Origin: Hyalella azteca
Taxonomy: Eukaryota > Arthropoda > Malacostraca > Amphipoda > Hyalellidae
Length of the DNA: 64,000 bases
Assembly: GCF_000764305.2 (NCBI RefSeq)
Contig: NW_025945895.1
Location: 62,001 to 126,000, forward strand
Direction: 5' to 3'
A model generated the notes under the pieces. That model did no database searches. It saw nothing but the letters and a program-made list of their open reading frames with translations, and was not told the DNA's origin. Below are positions 37,996 to 51,173 of the stretch, piece after piece (within the stretch, counting starts at the first letter, position 1; each line of letters opens with the position of its first letter). The translations under genes and the position numbers were made by a program.

Positions 37996-39219
37996 ATGCC
38001 GCACTGGGCATTGACAACTATTCCTGTATGCAATTTTCTGAGAAAGGAGACGATGAGTGTACAAAATTCGCTCACAAAAGCTTCAATGCTATCTGATTTG
38101 AACGGAGGTCTGGTGCTTAGTGAGGACGAGTCTCTCTTCAACTTGGTTCAAGATGTGCGGCAAGCAATCGTTGCAGGATCTCCGGTGAAACTAGTTGATG
38201 AAGGATGTTCTGGGGCTTACACAACTTGCGACTCACTCGGCCAAGTTGTCGGGATTTTCAAACCTTATGATGAGCATGCGTACGGCGAAAATAATCCCAA
38301 GTTTGTGAGTTTCTTAATGCGCCATTTTGTACCAGAGAGTTGGAGGAAAGGCTGTGTGGTGTGGACCCAGAGTCACCTTAATGAGATCGCATCTTATACC
38401 GTAGATCGCTTCCTTGATCTTGGTGTAGTACCCGCTACTTGCATTGCTTAGTTAACAATACATGAAGACGAATGTTCGCGACCAACTCGATCTAAAGTTG
38501 GATCCTTCCAGTTATTCCTGAATGATTACGTGAGTGCGACCAAGTTTATATCGAATGCAGAAATTTTATTGATCGATGAAGTGGTTTATCGTCAATACCG
38601 GACAGAATTTCAAAGAATGGTCGTGCTAGACTTCATCACCAGAAATTGCGATCGGCACGGAGAGAATTGGTTGGTTAAAGTTACACATTAGTCAAAACTG
38701 CGCCCGCTCGAAATCAGCAGCAGCATTTATTCACATCTCCTTGACAAATTCGAGCGCAAAGGCACAGAACAGTTTACAATAAAAATTGCCGCTATCGATA
38801 ATGCATTAACGTTTCCTCGTTAGTTTTTTGGATCCATAAGGAAGTTTCAGTTTGAATGGATCTCATGTCCAGGAGCGGACCACCCGTTCGATGAGGAACT
38901 CGCAACTGAACTCCTAGAAAAATTGGACGGCAGCGCTGGCTTCAATATTAGTTTTGTCGAAAGCCTCATTCTGAAACTCAAGTTTCTATTTTCGTTCGAT
39001 ACTAATTTCTGTGATGAAACTTTTAGCCAACAAGCGGCAATTTTGAGAGGATAAATTTTCAACTTGGTGAATGCGTTAAAATTGCGCAAGTCACCCAAAG
39101 AACTAGCCTTGATGGATGCAACGACATTGATCGAGAATGTTGAAGGGTAAAGCGGTAGTCACTACGTCTGGAAAAACGTTTAACCTGAATATTGTTGGCA
39201 AGATTAAATTCCTTTCTGA
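37996..39219 (+). pseudogene. Intronless type II phosphatidylinositol 4-kinase-like frame with in-frame TAA/TAG
   Basis: Homologue of PI4K2, which phosphorylates phosphatidylinositol at the 4-OH on Golgi and endosome membranes. From the Met at 37996 one frame runs without indels for 407 codons to TGA at 39217. Matches in order: DEGCSGAY loop, GIFKPYDEHAYGENNP (catalytic Lys), SKVGSFQLFL, VVLDFITRNCDRHGENWL (catalytic Asp), AAIDNALTFP (metal-binding Asp), AAILRG then IFNLVNALK and KSPKELALM. The frame is broken by TAG at 38449, 38689 and 38821 and TAA at 39052, then TAA at 39148, 39181 and 39205 beyond the conserved domain. The TAA at 39052 replaces the conserved Gln of RGQ(I/L)LNL. The palmitoylation motif CCPCC of animal enzymes is absent and the central linker is shorter. 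AATAAA occurs about 30 nt after the TGA. It is either a retrocopy pseudogene, or a gene (or contaminant) read with a code where TAR is sense. Confidence 0.72.
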
Positions 39220-39960
39220 TTCGTCTGAATGAAATGGAGAAATGAGAATAAAATAAAATGTATTTGGTACACTACATCACTTCTTTCCAAATTTTTCCTG
39301 TTGTGAAAAAGCCTCGTCTGATCGTTCCGACTGATAATGTACTTTGAACTAAGAATAACGGCGGTACTTGCATGAATGTTACACGTGCTGTACACGTTTT
39401 AAAAATGGAAATTAGTTTCTGAGTGTTTTATTATCCCTTTTGGATATAAGGCTTTAGTGCGTTTTATAAACAAATGCGAAGGTATTTTATGAAACTATTC
39501 TGCCGCTCACGCGTGGAATCTTGAAATAATTTTTTCGATTAGCGCAATTGTTAGAGAAATTAATTAATAAATCGAACTTAATAGCTCGAATCACAATTTG
39601 ATGGACGGTTGACAAATGATTCGCACTCAAATATGTACATAATAGAATAGGAGGGACCGTTCAGACAACTTAGACCATTTAGATTTTCATCCAACATTCA
39701 AGATTGTGGTTAATGGCAAGAACTTATTAAACCACGTCTAATGTTTAATAAATAATCGGGACCTAGGTTCACCAATACAGATTGTGACAAATGTATGTTA
39801 CTACAAAAGTAATAGTTTCTCCCATCAACGATGCCATTAACATTACATTACATCTCTACATTACACGAATCGTTCAAAATTGATCAGAAATGTCAGTCAA
39901 TCGCATAAATCCTAAAAAAACATACTGACTATCGATGATTGAGCCAAATATGTTGATATT
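39220..39960. other. Spacer between the PI4K2-like frame and sulfotransferase A
   Basis: Here the 3' ends of a plus-strand frame and a minus-strand gene face each other. AATAAAATAAAATG occurs at about 39246. No coding frame is recognised. Confidence 0.55.
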
Positions 39961-42900
39961 TCATAAATTCGTTATGTTCTCCATGATAACCTTGTCGAAG
40001 CAGTTCTTTTCGATCCAAACATTGAATTTTTCTTTTTGATCTTCATTGAGCGTGGATTTCCAGCTACCAGATGTCCCTGTTAAATAATATTGCGTGAAGC
40101 TGCATCATGAAACAATTGAATGTTATACCGACTGGTAAAGTATCACTTAAGCCCCAATTTCGAAAATTTTAAAGAATATTAACTGTTTAATAATAGTAGT
40201 ATGGGATTTTTGGCATATATGAATGGCTAGTTCTTGTAATCAGACAATGAAGACAACATAATTATATATAAATAAATATATTAATAGGTAGGAATAAAGA
40301 AAGACCTTGTCGGAAGAAGCCTCCTTCTTCATTCGCGCGCACGAGGTTAAGCATCACGTGGGCGTCGCGTGGAGAGATCACGTGGATGTCCCGCTTCTTC
40401 ATCTCTGAGAAACTCGTGTACTCGATGATCTAAAAATTATGTTTATTAAGTGCCACAGAATAAGCGAGTTTCAGCGAATATGTAATTTATTTCAATTGGG
40501 AACAGATATTTCATGGTACAAACTCGATGTGTTTCAATTATTCTATTGTTCAAAATAAGCTTGTCCTCTAACGATCATTCTTACCAATCCAATTACTGTT
40601 ATTTAAAAAGGTAATGTTATCTATAAATATTTTGATTTCTTGATGAATTGATCAGTAAACGATATATCAATTGAATCATATATAAGATGTCGGACCTTAT
40701 CCATTTGGGCATCAGAAATATCAAGACCGAGAAACTTGCTGAGTTTCATAAACTCTTCTTTTGTGTTTTTCTTCATCTTCTCGTAGAACAGAATGTGCAG
40801 GTTGGGGTGGTTGCGCCGCTCCCAAGCGGCTTTCACGTGTGCCCAGTAGGGGGCGTAGGTCACTGTAGTGAAAATATAATTTTCGCTAGATCGAAACAAA
40901 GTTTTATGCACAGTTTTAATCATTTAACACCGTGTATGTAATATTTTGGAAGCTTTTATAATTCTGTTCCACATAACTCATTCACTTGCCAAACCTGCTC
41001 CTTCAATGAAAGCGTCAACGAACTGGTCAAAGGTGCCCTGGAAATCTTCGTACTTGAAAATTCTGCAATGATGATGGTAGGAGATACACACGTCCCTGGG
41101 GTCGCGTATCACGTACACAATCTGGAGAAACATTAAAAATAATGTCTCTTAAAACACAATCCAGAACTCAATTGCGAAGAAATTTTCCTTCGGGATAAAA
41201 TATTGTGCGGCATCGTGCGCATTATAACGTAAATAAAAGTAATCTTTCATTGCGTCCAATATCCTTGCGATGCCCCAGATTTGAAATTTATATCTAGCTT
41301 GTACTAGCATTTTGAGCTTGTACTGCGATTAAACCGATCACGTGTACCAATTCGATTCACGAATATGTAGAATAGAGTTGACTGCTCTGCCTTGTGAGAG
41401 GGAGTGAAGACTTCTTCTCATAGATATTGATTAATTTGAATGTAATTAGTGACTATCCATATCCATCCCTAAAAAAATTCAAGAGGAAAAACGCTAAGCT
41501 TTATGAGTTAGTTAACTGATTCGACTTCCTCATCTTATCGATCAGAACTTTGGTATTGGAGAGAGCTGAGTCGGAGATGAGAGAGAAGGACAAGTGGGTC
41601 TTGATGACGCGAGGTCGAGGGGCTTTACGCGCCACGTGCAGGCCCATTCCGTAGGATTGGTCGAAGTCGGGGTACTGCTGCGAGAACATCTCTGCAATCG
41701 TGCCTCTGTGCTGTATCTGCTCAACCAGAATGTCCACTCTGAAACGAAACGTGCTTTCAAGTAGCGGAACTCGACTCTTTTACTTCTGATGGTAACTCAA
41801 TAATTACCAGACTAGATCTGGAGCTCCCATTCTGACACAAAATGTGCTGGTGAGTAATGGAACTCAGCATTTTTTGCTTCTCATTGTGACTATAATTACA
41901 AGCCATTTAAATACGTATAACATTAAAGTCTGTTTAGGTATCCGTCGATAAGAGGATCACCTTCCTCTGAAAAATGGCCGATCTCAGATTCAACATGGCA
42001 TCCAAATTTTCACTGCTCTGATTGACTAGGTAAATTTCGAATAAAAGAATAATAACCATGTAAGAAATTTTAACTACTCCAATTACATTATATTCAAACC
42101 AATGTCTTCTTTCAATACCGTTCTAAATAATATATATATAATTTGTTGAAGTTCTCACTCTAGAAAGGGAGATCGGCGGTTGAGCGGAACGCTTGCCATG
42201 GGGTGGTCGAGTTTAGCATTATTTTTCATGGTCCATAAGATTTCCTGGATCCAGGTGGTGCCGCTTTTGGGCATCGTCATCAAGATGGTATCATCCTCGT
42301 AGAACTGCAATAGAATATTTCATTAACAATGTTCGGAATTCGGGCCAACTGCGCAATGAGGCACAAATTCATGTTATGGATGACGAATGCTGCCCATTCG
42401 TAACGTAACTAAAATTTAATGCTGCTAATAGAATTATTCTTAAGCAATAACTGAATTAAATAATTTCATTTGAAGTTTATTTAACGGAAGCATCATTTAT
42501 CTGAAATATCACTTATATACTTAGCCAAGAAAGAACACTGTGTGGATGAGAATAAGTATCGTTTTTCGAACTGAGGTTATGGTGGTTGAACTCTTCAATC
42601 GACTCATTCGTTTGACAATCGTAGGAAAGTAATATGGTTTAAATTTGAAAGTTTCTCTTGCTAAAACTTTAATAATCCGACTTGTGGTTCCTGTTACGAA
42701 ATACTGATTTATAAAGATTTATAAGACCTTCTGTAAAAGGAATATTTGTCAATGGGAAAGCGAAGATTTACATCGAATATAATTTCTGAACAGTTCATTT
42801 AATCTTAAACTAATTAATGTTTTTTTTTTCAACTATAATGAAAAGTGCTTATTTAACACATGTTCCTCAATTCATGCGTGTTTTTTCACTTGCAAACTTA

Positions 42901-43273
42901 ATGGATACTTATTTAAATTACTTTTTGACTGTCGGCTTAATTTATTTCATGTTGTTCGATGGCATAAATTATTTTAATATAGTTCAACATAGTTAAAAAG
43001 AAAATTCTCACGCGGATGAGTAATGCATCACAGAATAATTGTTCATTTTTTCATGAATACATTCGTATCTCAGCTTACAGGAAATTCTTTGATGTCTTTG
43101 GAGTAGCGCTCGAAAGCAAGGGGAAGTGCCCAGCCCTTGGGCTGGAGCTGGATCATGCCAGGCTTCCCCTTGAACAGTTTGGCAAGATCCTCCACTCTTG
43201 GGGACATCTTCACTACATTGTGATTTGACACGATTGACATTCTAAATATTCTGGTTTGTTTATTCTGAAACAA
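39961..43273 (-). CDS. Cytosolic sulfotransferase A (SULT-like), complete
   Basis: Transfers sulfate from PAPS to a hydroxyl or amino group of a small acceptor; the substrate cannot be told. Seven exons, all GT-AG and in phase: 43079-43273, 42159-42304, 41549-41738, 40995-41121, 40696-40862, 40306-40429 and 39961-40076, giving 354 residues. Motifs in order: N-terminal KGKPGMIQLQPKGWALPLAFER, given here as its pieces QLQPKGWALP and AFERYSKDI; the 5'-phosphosulfate loop PKSGTTW; the catalytic His in VIKTHLSF; the 3'-phosphate site VYVIRDPRDVCISYHHH; the YAPYWAHVKAAWERR and LFYEKMKK block; and the C-terminal QGTSGSWK in place of the usual KGxxGDWK, so the Asp is Ser. The length exceeds the usual 290-300 because of the N-terminal exon; internal Mets at 43240 and 43207 are alternative starts. 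It is the only one of the three sulfotransferase genes here with all exons visible. Confidence 0.92.
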
Positions 43274-43300
43274 ATATCAAATTAGCGCCTCACATAGAAA

Positions 43301-43735
43301 GAATAACTTTCAAAATGAGTTGACTTCAGAAATCTAGTCATAATATAGTAGCGGTTTCAGCGTTATTAGGCCGCAGGCCTGTCGCCGATTCCTTACATCG
43401 CAGAACATTCACAGCAAGAATAACTTTCAAAATGAGTTGACTTCAGAAATCTAGTCATAATATAATAGCGGTTTCAGCGTTATTAGGCCGCAGGCATGTC
43501 GCCGATTCCTTACATCGCAGAACATTCACAGCTTGTTGCGGTCTCGAACTCGCAACTCACTGCAACAATTATGCTGTGCTTATCCGCCCGGCCTCCTTGC
43601 CGATTCTGATCAGAAACTGGCGCACAGAGCTGGGATCGAACCCGCGCCTCTCTGCACCAATCTTGGTACTCTGAACTGTACCCACTGGGCCACCCTGCCC
43701 CACCACTGGGCCACTCTGCCACCTGCCACCCTGCC
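43301..43735 (-). repeat. tRNA-derived SINE with duplicated tail
   Basis: On the minus strand the head reads as a tRNA-like promoter: GGCCCAGTGG (A box) and GGGTTCGATCCCAG (B box), then a body ending in CGGCGACAGGCCTGCGGCC. The tail plus about 50 bp of flank is duplicated in tandem with a 117-bp offset (43301 and 43418). The same element occurs at 61.6-61.9 kb. It is not a tRNA gene: no cloverleaf or anticodon arm can be formed around the boxes. Confidence 0.82.
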
Positions 43736-45274
43736 AGTCATCATTAAAACTATTTGATTCCTTAGTGATTTCGAACTGCGATAAATGAATTAAAAATCTT
43801 CACGATATGGATTAGACATAAAATGTTTCGGGCAATTGAGTATTGCGTATATTTTCGAAGATTTGAAGCAGTTCCTGACTATAAATGCGAGGATTTACGA
43901 GTGACTTACTCGAAAAAAGTAAAGTGGCATCACATACTCATTAATAATAATCAGTAAAGAAGTTTTACATAAAAATGGCAATCTTTTTTTATCGAATTTT
44001 CAGGTTAAATAATAAAGGCAACGCTGTGAGGACAGGTAACTATAATGGTAGATACTGAACAACTGATAGAGATGTATTAGCATGGCTACAGTTAAATAGG
44101 TTAACATTGGGAGCCATAGCTCTCTCACGCAGTAAATAGATAAGTAGAACGTCGATCAGAGATAAGTATAAGCGTATATCTCAAGATGGTACGTACAGTT
44201 CTTCAGTGTTGAAGCGCTGGTCGAGAAATCATGCTGATGATATATTTAATATTTTTATATTTTAGCCAAAAATGCAATATGGTAGATTATATCGCATTAT
44301 TTACAAAAAGTCTGCCAGAAATAGCTTACAAGGTATGAAAGATAATCTGCAGTTGGGTTCGTCCTTAGCTTCAGCTCGAAAATATCTCAAATTTTAAATG
44401 AACAGTTTTGATCTGATCTGAACTGACAGGAATTTCGCTGAAATCGAGTATGAGAACATTTTGCAACAAATAATTACCGGACTCACCCAGGAAATTTAAG
44501 TGAAATTTACCCAGAACACCAATTTAGGTTAACCTCGAAAAATTCCATGATGCACTGAGCTATTTCAAGGAGAATAATTTGTCACCCCAGCATAGAAGAA
44601 ATTAGGCGACAGTTCCTTAGAAACTTAATCAGGTAAAACTTACAGGGTATTGGCAACAACAATGTTATTGCTTACCCGTCATGATTATACGTACTCTAAT
44701 TCCGTGCTATTTCGCACATCACATATACCGCATCTTCACTGCATCGCAGGTTGTCAAAAAATATTAATGAGAAGAATCATTGACGACTCTTCGCCGGTTC
44801 GAGGTTTTCAGGAAGTTGATCGGCTGATTTAAACAGCCTGCAAAGCTCGATCGGCAGAATGAGGGAGGGAAGAGTTTCTAAATTGTAATTCCATCACGGA
44901 ATTCACTCATCGCGGCCGAGCTCTGGAACGTAACACCCGCGGTAGGTGAGGGATTACATGTGTAACCGGAAACACCGCCACGAAGTTGAAATAATTACGG
45001 GTAGCGTGCCGAGTCAGTATAGAATTTAATACTGATCCTAAACACAAGGGCTAAGAGTCGCTCTTTGGTCCGGCTCTAAATTCCCTTGCGTTGGAGAGAG
45101 GAGGAATAAACGCAAGGAACTTCAGGCAAATTACAAGGTTCTTCACACGAGACGCACAATTTATTATTCGTCTAAGTCCAAAAGTTCACGGAAAAAGGCT
45201 TGACACTCCAGGAATACAAACAGCCGAGAAACCACAGATGGTTACGCAATACACAGCTGAAAATAACAAAATGG

Positions 45275-45475
45275 AGAGCAAATGGTTCGGGAACTAGCCG
45301 CACCGAGATGCCAACAACCAGCCGCAGAGACTAGGGGTTCTAGCCCTAATGCACCGCGAGAATCACAAAGATGAACAGCAAATGGTACGGGAACTAACCG
45401 CACCGAGATGCCGACAACCTACCGCAGAGACTAGGGGTTCTAGCCCTAATGCACTGCAAAGTTCCGATTAATCTC
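45275..45475. repeat. 100-bp tandem duplication
   Basis: Two copies with offset 100 share GAACTA(G/A)CCGCACCGAGATG, CAACAACC or GACAACC, and CGCAGAGACTAGGGGTTCTA. They lie in a GC-richer stretch (about 44.9-45.8 kb) unlike its AT-rich surroundings, perhaps an unidentified element. Confidence 0.85.
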
Positions 45476-48400
45476 CAGCGCGGAAGGTGTTAACTCCCAC
45501 GACACGAGAGGCGCGAACGGTACTGCAGAAGCTGTACCAGAACGCTGACAAATATACTCGAGTGCAGAAGTTGCTAGCCCCCACAACACGAGAAGTGCTC
45601 GTCACAGGAACTAGCCGTACCGGAGCGCTACCAGCAACTGGAACTAACCAAGAACTCCACCTACGCCGATATTAGTTAGTGGAACTCTTTACGAGTTATT
45701 TCCAGAAATACGGTGGAAATTATTCTTGCAAGCCCAGATCGGGCTCTTTGCATTCCAATCGAAACATTTGCACCCCCAACCCAGTAACACTGAGTACACA
45801 CAACTTACCCGCGAGGGGCAACTCAGCTAAAATGAGCTTGCCTCAACACCCCCGTTTACAATGTACAAGAAATAGGCTGATAAAAGCGTCTATATGCAAA
45901 AAATATATATTATAAATTATAATATATCACAATAAAATAGAATCATAATATATTCCTTTGGTCAAATAATGGTAAATGAAAGTTGATGTGAGATAGAATA
46001 ACTCTCGAGGATAATTAACTTGCGAGCGCGTGAGTCGATACCAGTTCGTTAATAGACTAGACAAATGAACACTGACTAAGCATTATCAAATACAATGAAA
46101 AGTATTTTCACCTAATAAAATCATATTAACATAGAGTTTATTCTTTCGACAACATGACTACAAGTTATATCCTTTATCGTTTTTTTGACCTTGCATGTCT
46201 ATAATTGAATGCAATAGATGGCAACTCTATGCTGCCTTTTCACTGGGTTCCTATTGTGTTTCCGAGGAGGATTGCTTCAGCAATACGTAACAATATATGA
46301 AAATAATGCCAAAATCTATACTGTCGTAAATGGACAAATTTTTCAATAAATTATATTCGTGGAGATGACTTGAGACTTGTGAGAACTAGGAGATGTCTGT
46401 AGAAACTTTCAAGGACTAGGGGATTTCAAAGACTTAGGAAGCCTTTTGACGAGTAGGAAAGGACTTAACTAAGAGGACTAGGATAAGGCTTGAAGATTAT
46501 GCATTGTTCAGTTACTCAGATAACTATTCTCTCAACGTGCATTTCCTACCTCACAAATTGTTCCTCCAAACTAGAAAATTGAGGTATTTAAAGCCTTCTC
46601 CAGCATCAGTCGTGATCGCTATGATTTTTTCGCCTGTTGTTTTTAATCCGAATTTGACTAAAATGTACTTTGGTCATGAAGAGATGCTCATACAGAGATC
46701 CGTGTTACTTATTCGCTGTTCGCACGCGGAGCAGGGTCATTTCTGATTCACTATTACGAGGTCCCTTCTCGGTTCTAATAGGAGGCTAAATTAAATGTTA
46801 TAGATTCCGTATTGGTGGGAGACTGAAGTGAAGTGGGGCAAATGAATAGTAAGTCTCCAACATATGGGATGACGGCAGTTTTGGGTATGAGAATCGATTC
46901 ATATATTAGGACCGTTTTAGACACAATGAAAAAACTTATACCCTAAGAATAATGTGTCGCTGTGAATACATGCAATTAAGGCAAGGATACTTGATGTTTT
47001 GAATTTTGCTTTCTCTAATGAACTCTCGCATGTTTATGCCATGCTACTTTCTTGCTATGGATGCTTGTGTGAGGATACTGGTATGCTAAAGATACTTGCT
47101 TGTTGAAAATAATTGCATGCTGAGGATACGTGTATCCTGATGCCAATCTTATGCCGAGGTCGGTTACTTTGTGGTCGGTTACATAGCAGGCTGTACAAGT
47201 CTGAAGATACCATGTTACCTTCACCCGGATATTTTTATAGTTTATTCAGTTCCTTAGTATTTCTGACGGGACGTCCCATTGTTTTTCTAACTGAATGTCA
47301 TTATTAATCTAGCTTCGATTAATTCTCACTCATAAGAGCACAAGCAGTGGTTACGTAGCTTCACCCTGTTTTTCTTGAGTAACGACTACAAAGAAAAGTC
47401 CTGCCTGCCACTGTCAAACTTAGTCTGTCAGTCTGTCACCACTGTCACGTGGTCTCGTCATCATCATCATCACCACTGTCACGTGGTTTCATCATCATCA
47501 TCATCTGTCACGTGGTCGCTCTCAAGCAGGTAGTCTATCGATCGTTATCCGCCTCTACGCAAGGAGTCTTTCACTGACCATCACTCGATCCGCAGTCCGC
47601 AAGGAGTTCATTCCTACTGGTCTAATGCTCAACGTCACGCTGCAAGCAGTCTACTTCTCGCAATCTCAGCATGGAGTCCAGTGCTAATTATCTCTGAGCA
47701 AGCACACAGGTCATCACTGGCATTTCTCCAATCTTATCGGTGACATTTATACTTCAACTCGTCAAGATGGCTTCAAGCAACTTTGTTTCCAACAACGGGC
47801 AACACTGGTACTGCAGTTGATGTCTGGTCGATATCGTTCTACGATTTCGGGACTTGGACCCAAAAAATTTAACATCCAGTCAGCGCGGGATATGCAATAC
47901 CATATGGCTCTCGGTATTGGAGGACCAGCTATCATGCAGCGTCAATGAACTGCTTATGCAATCTTGGACTTTAGATGCGGGACTAATGCGCTGTGCTCGT
48001 ACGCTTATGCATGATGTCATGTCCTTCCATTGGAGGGTAGAACTATCATTGTTAATTTAATAACTTGAAGTTTATTGGAAGCCCTAATTTGTCCTAGCAT
48101 TAGCTCTAGCGTTGGACCTAGAGAGCATTAGCCCATTAAAGACATTTGTCTTTAATTAATGCTACATCCCTAAGTCTTAAACTTAGTGCAGCACCTAGCC
48201 GTGCCGTCATTCAGATTTTCAGTGCTTTCGAAAGGTTGTTATTGCGTCTTGCTAAATATCTTTTTTGACATAACTGGGGCTTCAGCGGTTAATAAATGAA
48301 ATACATTCCTTGATTAGCGCATTATTCAATTTCCACTAGCCTGTCTTTTCAACGCAGGCAGGAAGATGCTTAAGGATACAAGCATGAATGATGCCGGGAT

Positions 48401-50617
48401 GTTAAATAAAATAATAACTCATTTTACTTACATGCTGAGGCTACTTATTTTTCAAGGATGAAGCGCATAAATACTTTCTTGTTTAGAATTATTCACTGCA
48501 AGGGATATTCTCGGTAGGAATTCTCAGCATTTTTATCATCAGTGTCATAATAAAGATAAACCACGTACTACTTATAGAGAATGGCTGGAATGGATGAAAT
48601 AAAAAATTATCATTCATTATGGGATTAAATAAACTGCAGTGATCAAATCTTTTGCCTATGTTGAAGACAATGGAGAAGTAAAAGATTTCGCTTCCAGCTA
48701 GTCAAAGGTAATGGCAATTTGTTTTAATTTAAATTCGTCGGAAATGTTATCTGTTACCGAGCGATAAGCATGACCACACTGCTCCACATCTCCCGCTTCT
48801 CAGCATGTGATTCTCGTCACACGTTGGGCTGTCGAGATAAAAATTTCCAAGATGAACGTATTCCCCAGCAATAATTTTCAGGTTATCATCACGTAACTGT
48901 AAAGATAACTTCCGTGCATTTATGCTGGTCGTGATCTTAATGTAGGTCGCAATACATAACAACTTTTAAACAAAGCTAAAGTCACTGGGTCCGACGTGCT
49001 GTAACTTCTAGGTCCGACCGACCTACTTTTACGGTTTACGTTTTGTTCAATTTGAAGTACCTCAAGATCTTTGAAATACTTCTAAAAAATTACACGATAA
49101 AATAAATTTAAAATAAAATTGGGAAATGCTTTAAAACTTATTTACAAGGTTCAACCAACAGCCGTCGCATGTTCGTCGCTCACTGTTAATTCGTTTCAAT
49201 ATAGTTAACCGCCGATTGAACCTCTATAACTTTCTTATTAATGTGTATTAATTTATTTACAATGTTCCGTATCGTTTTAAAGTAACTTTTATCTTCTATA
49301 CTCTATAGAAGAAATTATATTTACTACCGAATTTCATTCGAAAATGATATTTCTGTGACCTGATCCATTCATTTTATCAAGTGTGAATAGCCTTCAGCGA
49401 TCAGATAAAATAAATTAATTTATATTTTTCAATTACAGAGTTAAAAATCTGTGCGAATTGTTAATGCTATCCAATAATTATTGATATGGCCATAGTTGCT
49501 GGGTTGGTTGGCCACTCAACGATATCTTTCAAATGTCTCGGACAAGTCCTCATACATTGCATCGAGCTGTGTTTACGCACATAACAACTACAATTGTAGT
49601 AAAAGTTCATCGTTTAAACTTTAGAGTTCTATCAACACACCCTGCATCGAGCTATGTCTACTCACCTGATATCTAAGAATACTTCCTCTAATCTTTTATA
49701 GAGTTCAGTTTATACGCTCCCGGTCTCGCTGACTGCGACTCACTTTAGCTTGTAGCCTATATTTCAATTAATATCCGTCTTTATTCGTTCAATACGATAT
49801 AACAATGTTAATATTAAATATATTGTTCGTTGTTTCGCATTCTGAAATGCCCAGGTTACGTTGCGATTCGATCAGAAACAGACGATTATTTCAACCCTGG
49901 TTGTTAGTTGATAAGGTGTTCCATTGGTTCTACATGTAAATGATTAGAAATGTTCTGCATAATTTTTTCTTCGCGAAGTCCTTGCTAATTTTGATTTAAA
50001 AAGTTGTATCACTGCGCTTGCTGCAGGATAGCATTTTGCAAAAAAAGTTCTCGTGATTCCGAAAATATGATGAGGCGGGATATCGTGATGGCCTCACAAA
50101 TTTAATTTCGAATTTTGAATAAATTCATGAGCAATATAGTTGAATAGCCATGAAGCAGTTCTTACAAGTTTTTAGTAGACGTTTGCCTGATCTATTTTGG
50201 AAGTACGCAATAATGATTACGCATTATTAAAAAATTGTTCACGCGTCTTAGACTTATATCGTTGCTTGGGATGTTAAATATTATCTACAATAAGCATTTC
50301 GTTACAATACTTTATTAAAATATTATAACGAGACTGTCTCAATGTATGTATTATGTATTCTTCGCATGATACGCAAGCACGACAACAGCTGCTTTAAGTG
50401 AAATAACTACGAGCAAAGATTATATTAAATGAGATCAATTAATGTGTCATTGCTTCAAATTACTGTATTAAATTCGCAGTACAAGAGTAAGAAAGTTCCG
50501 GATATTTTGTGGTACATAATATGCAGGCTTTGAACAAATTACAACTGCGCAGGTAGCGTAGCTCTGCATGCCTACATTATCATGTGACGACGCAATCAAA
50601 GGTCACCACGAGGGCCC

Positions 50618-50706
50618 CACACGTGTGGTCCTACACCACACTTGTGACCTATACCACACTTGCAGCCTACACCACACTTGTGGCCTATACCACACTTGTG
50701 GTCCTA
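50618..50706. repeat. 18-bp minisatellite
   Basis: Units of 18 bp with core CACACTTGTGGCCTATAC, four to five copies, with alternating ACCTATAC, GCCTACAC and GCCTATAC ends. Confidence 0.85.
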
Positions 50707-51140
50707 CAGCCAAGGCCACTCAACAAGCCTTATTCTCACAACCAGTGCAATGACTTGGCGTAACAACATAATATAAAGTATGTTTATATGAAGTAACTTT
50801 GTCCTAGAACGATTGAAGTTAATTTCAAGTCTTCAGGAAGCTTCGTTGATGTAACCGAAAACCATTTTGATTCAGCAATTTAATGGAGTTAACCCGGCGG
50901 ACCCCTTGTCACATTATATGACGTTTACAAATACAATGAAGCTATTTTTTTTAGCACGTCACCCGTATGCTCATGTTTTGTCATAACCTAACAACGGAAT
51001 CTTGTAAAGAATACGATGACCTACATGACTACGAAATCGAAACCAGCTAATAAAAGGAATTTATTATTCAAGAGAAATTTAAATGGCTATTCGAAAGAAT
51101 TTATTATTAAATAGAAGTTTAGAAGAAGATTTAATAGAAG

Positions 51141-51173
51141 AAGAGGATCCAGGACACAGTCCTGGATCCTCTT
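51141..51173. repeat. Perfect 15-bp hairpin
   Basis: Arms AAGAGGATCCAGGAC (51141-51155) and GTCCTGGATCCTCTT (51159-51173) with a 3-base loop. It is followed by TTCG and not a T-run, so it is not a clear terminator-like signal. Confidence 0.85.

Noticed and set aside
37996..38451. Standalone 151-residue protein ending at the first TAG
   Set aside because: PI4K2 similarity continues in the same frame past the TAG for more than 200 codons, so the short frame is only part of the homologous region.
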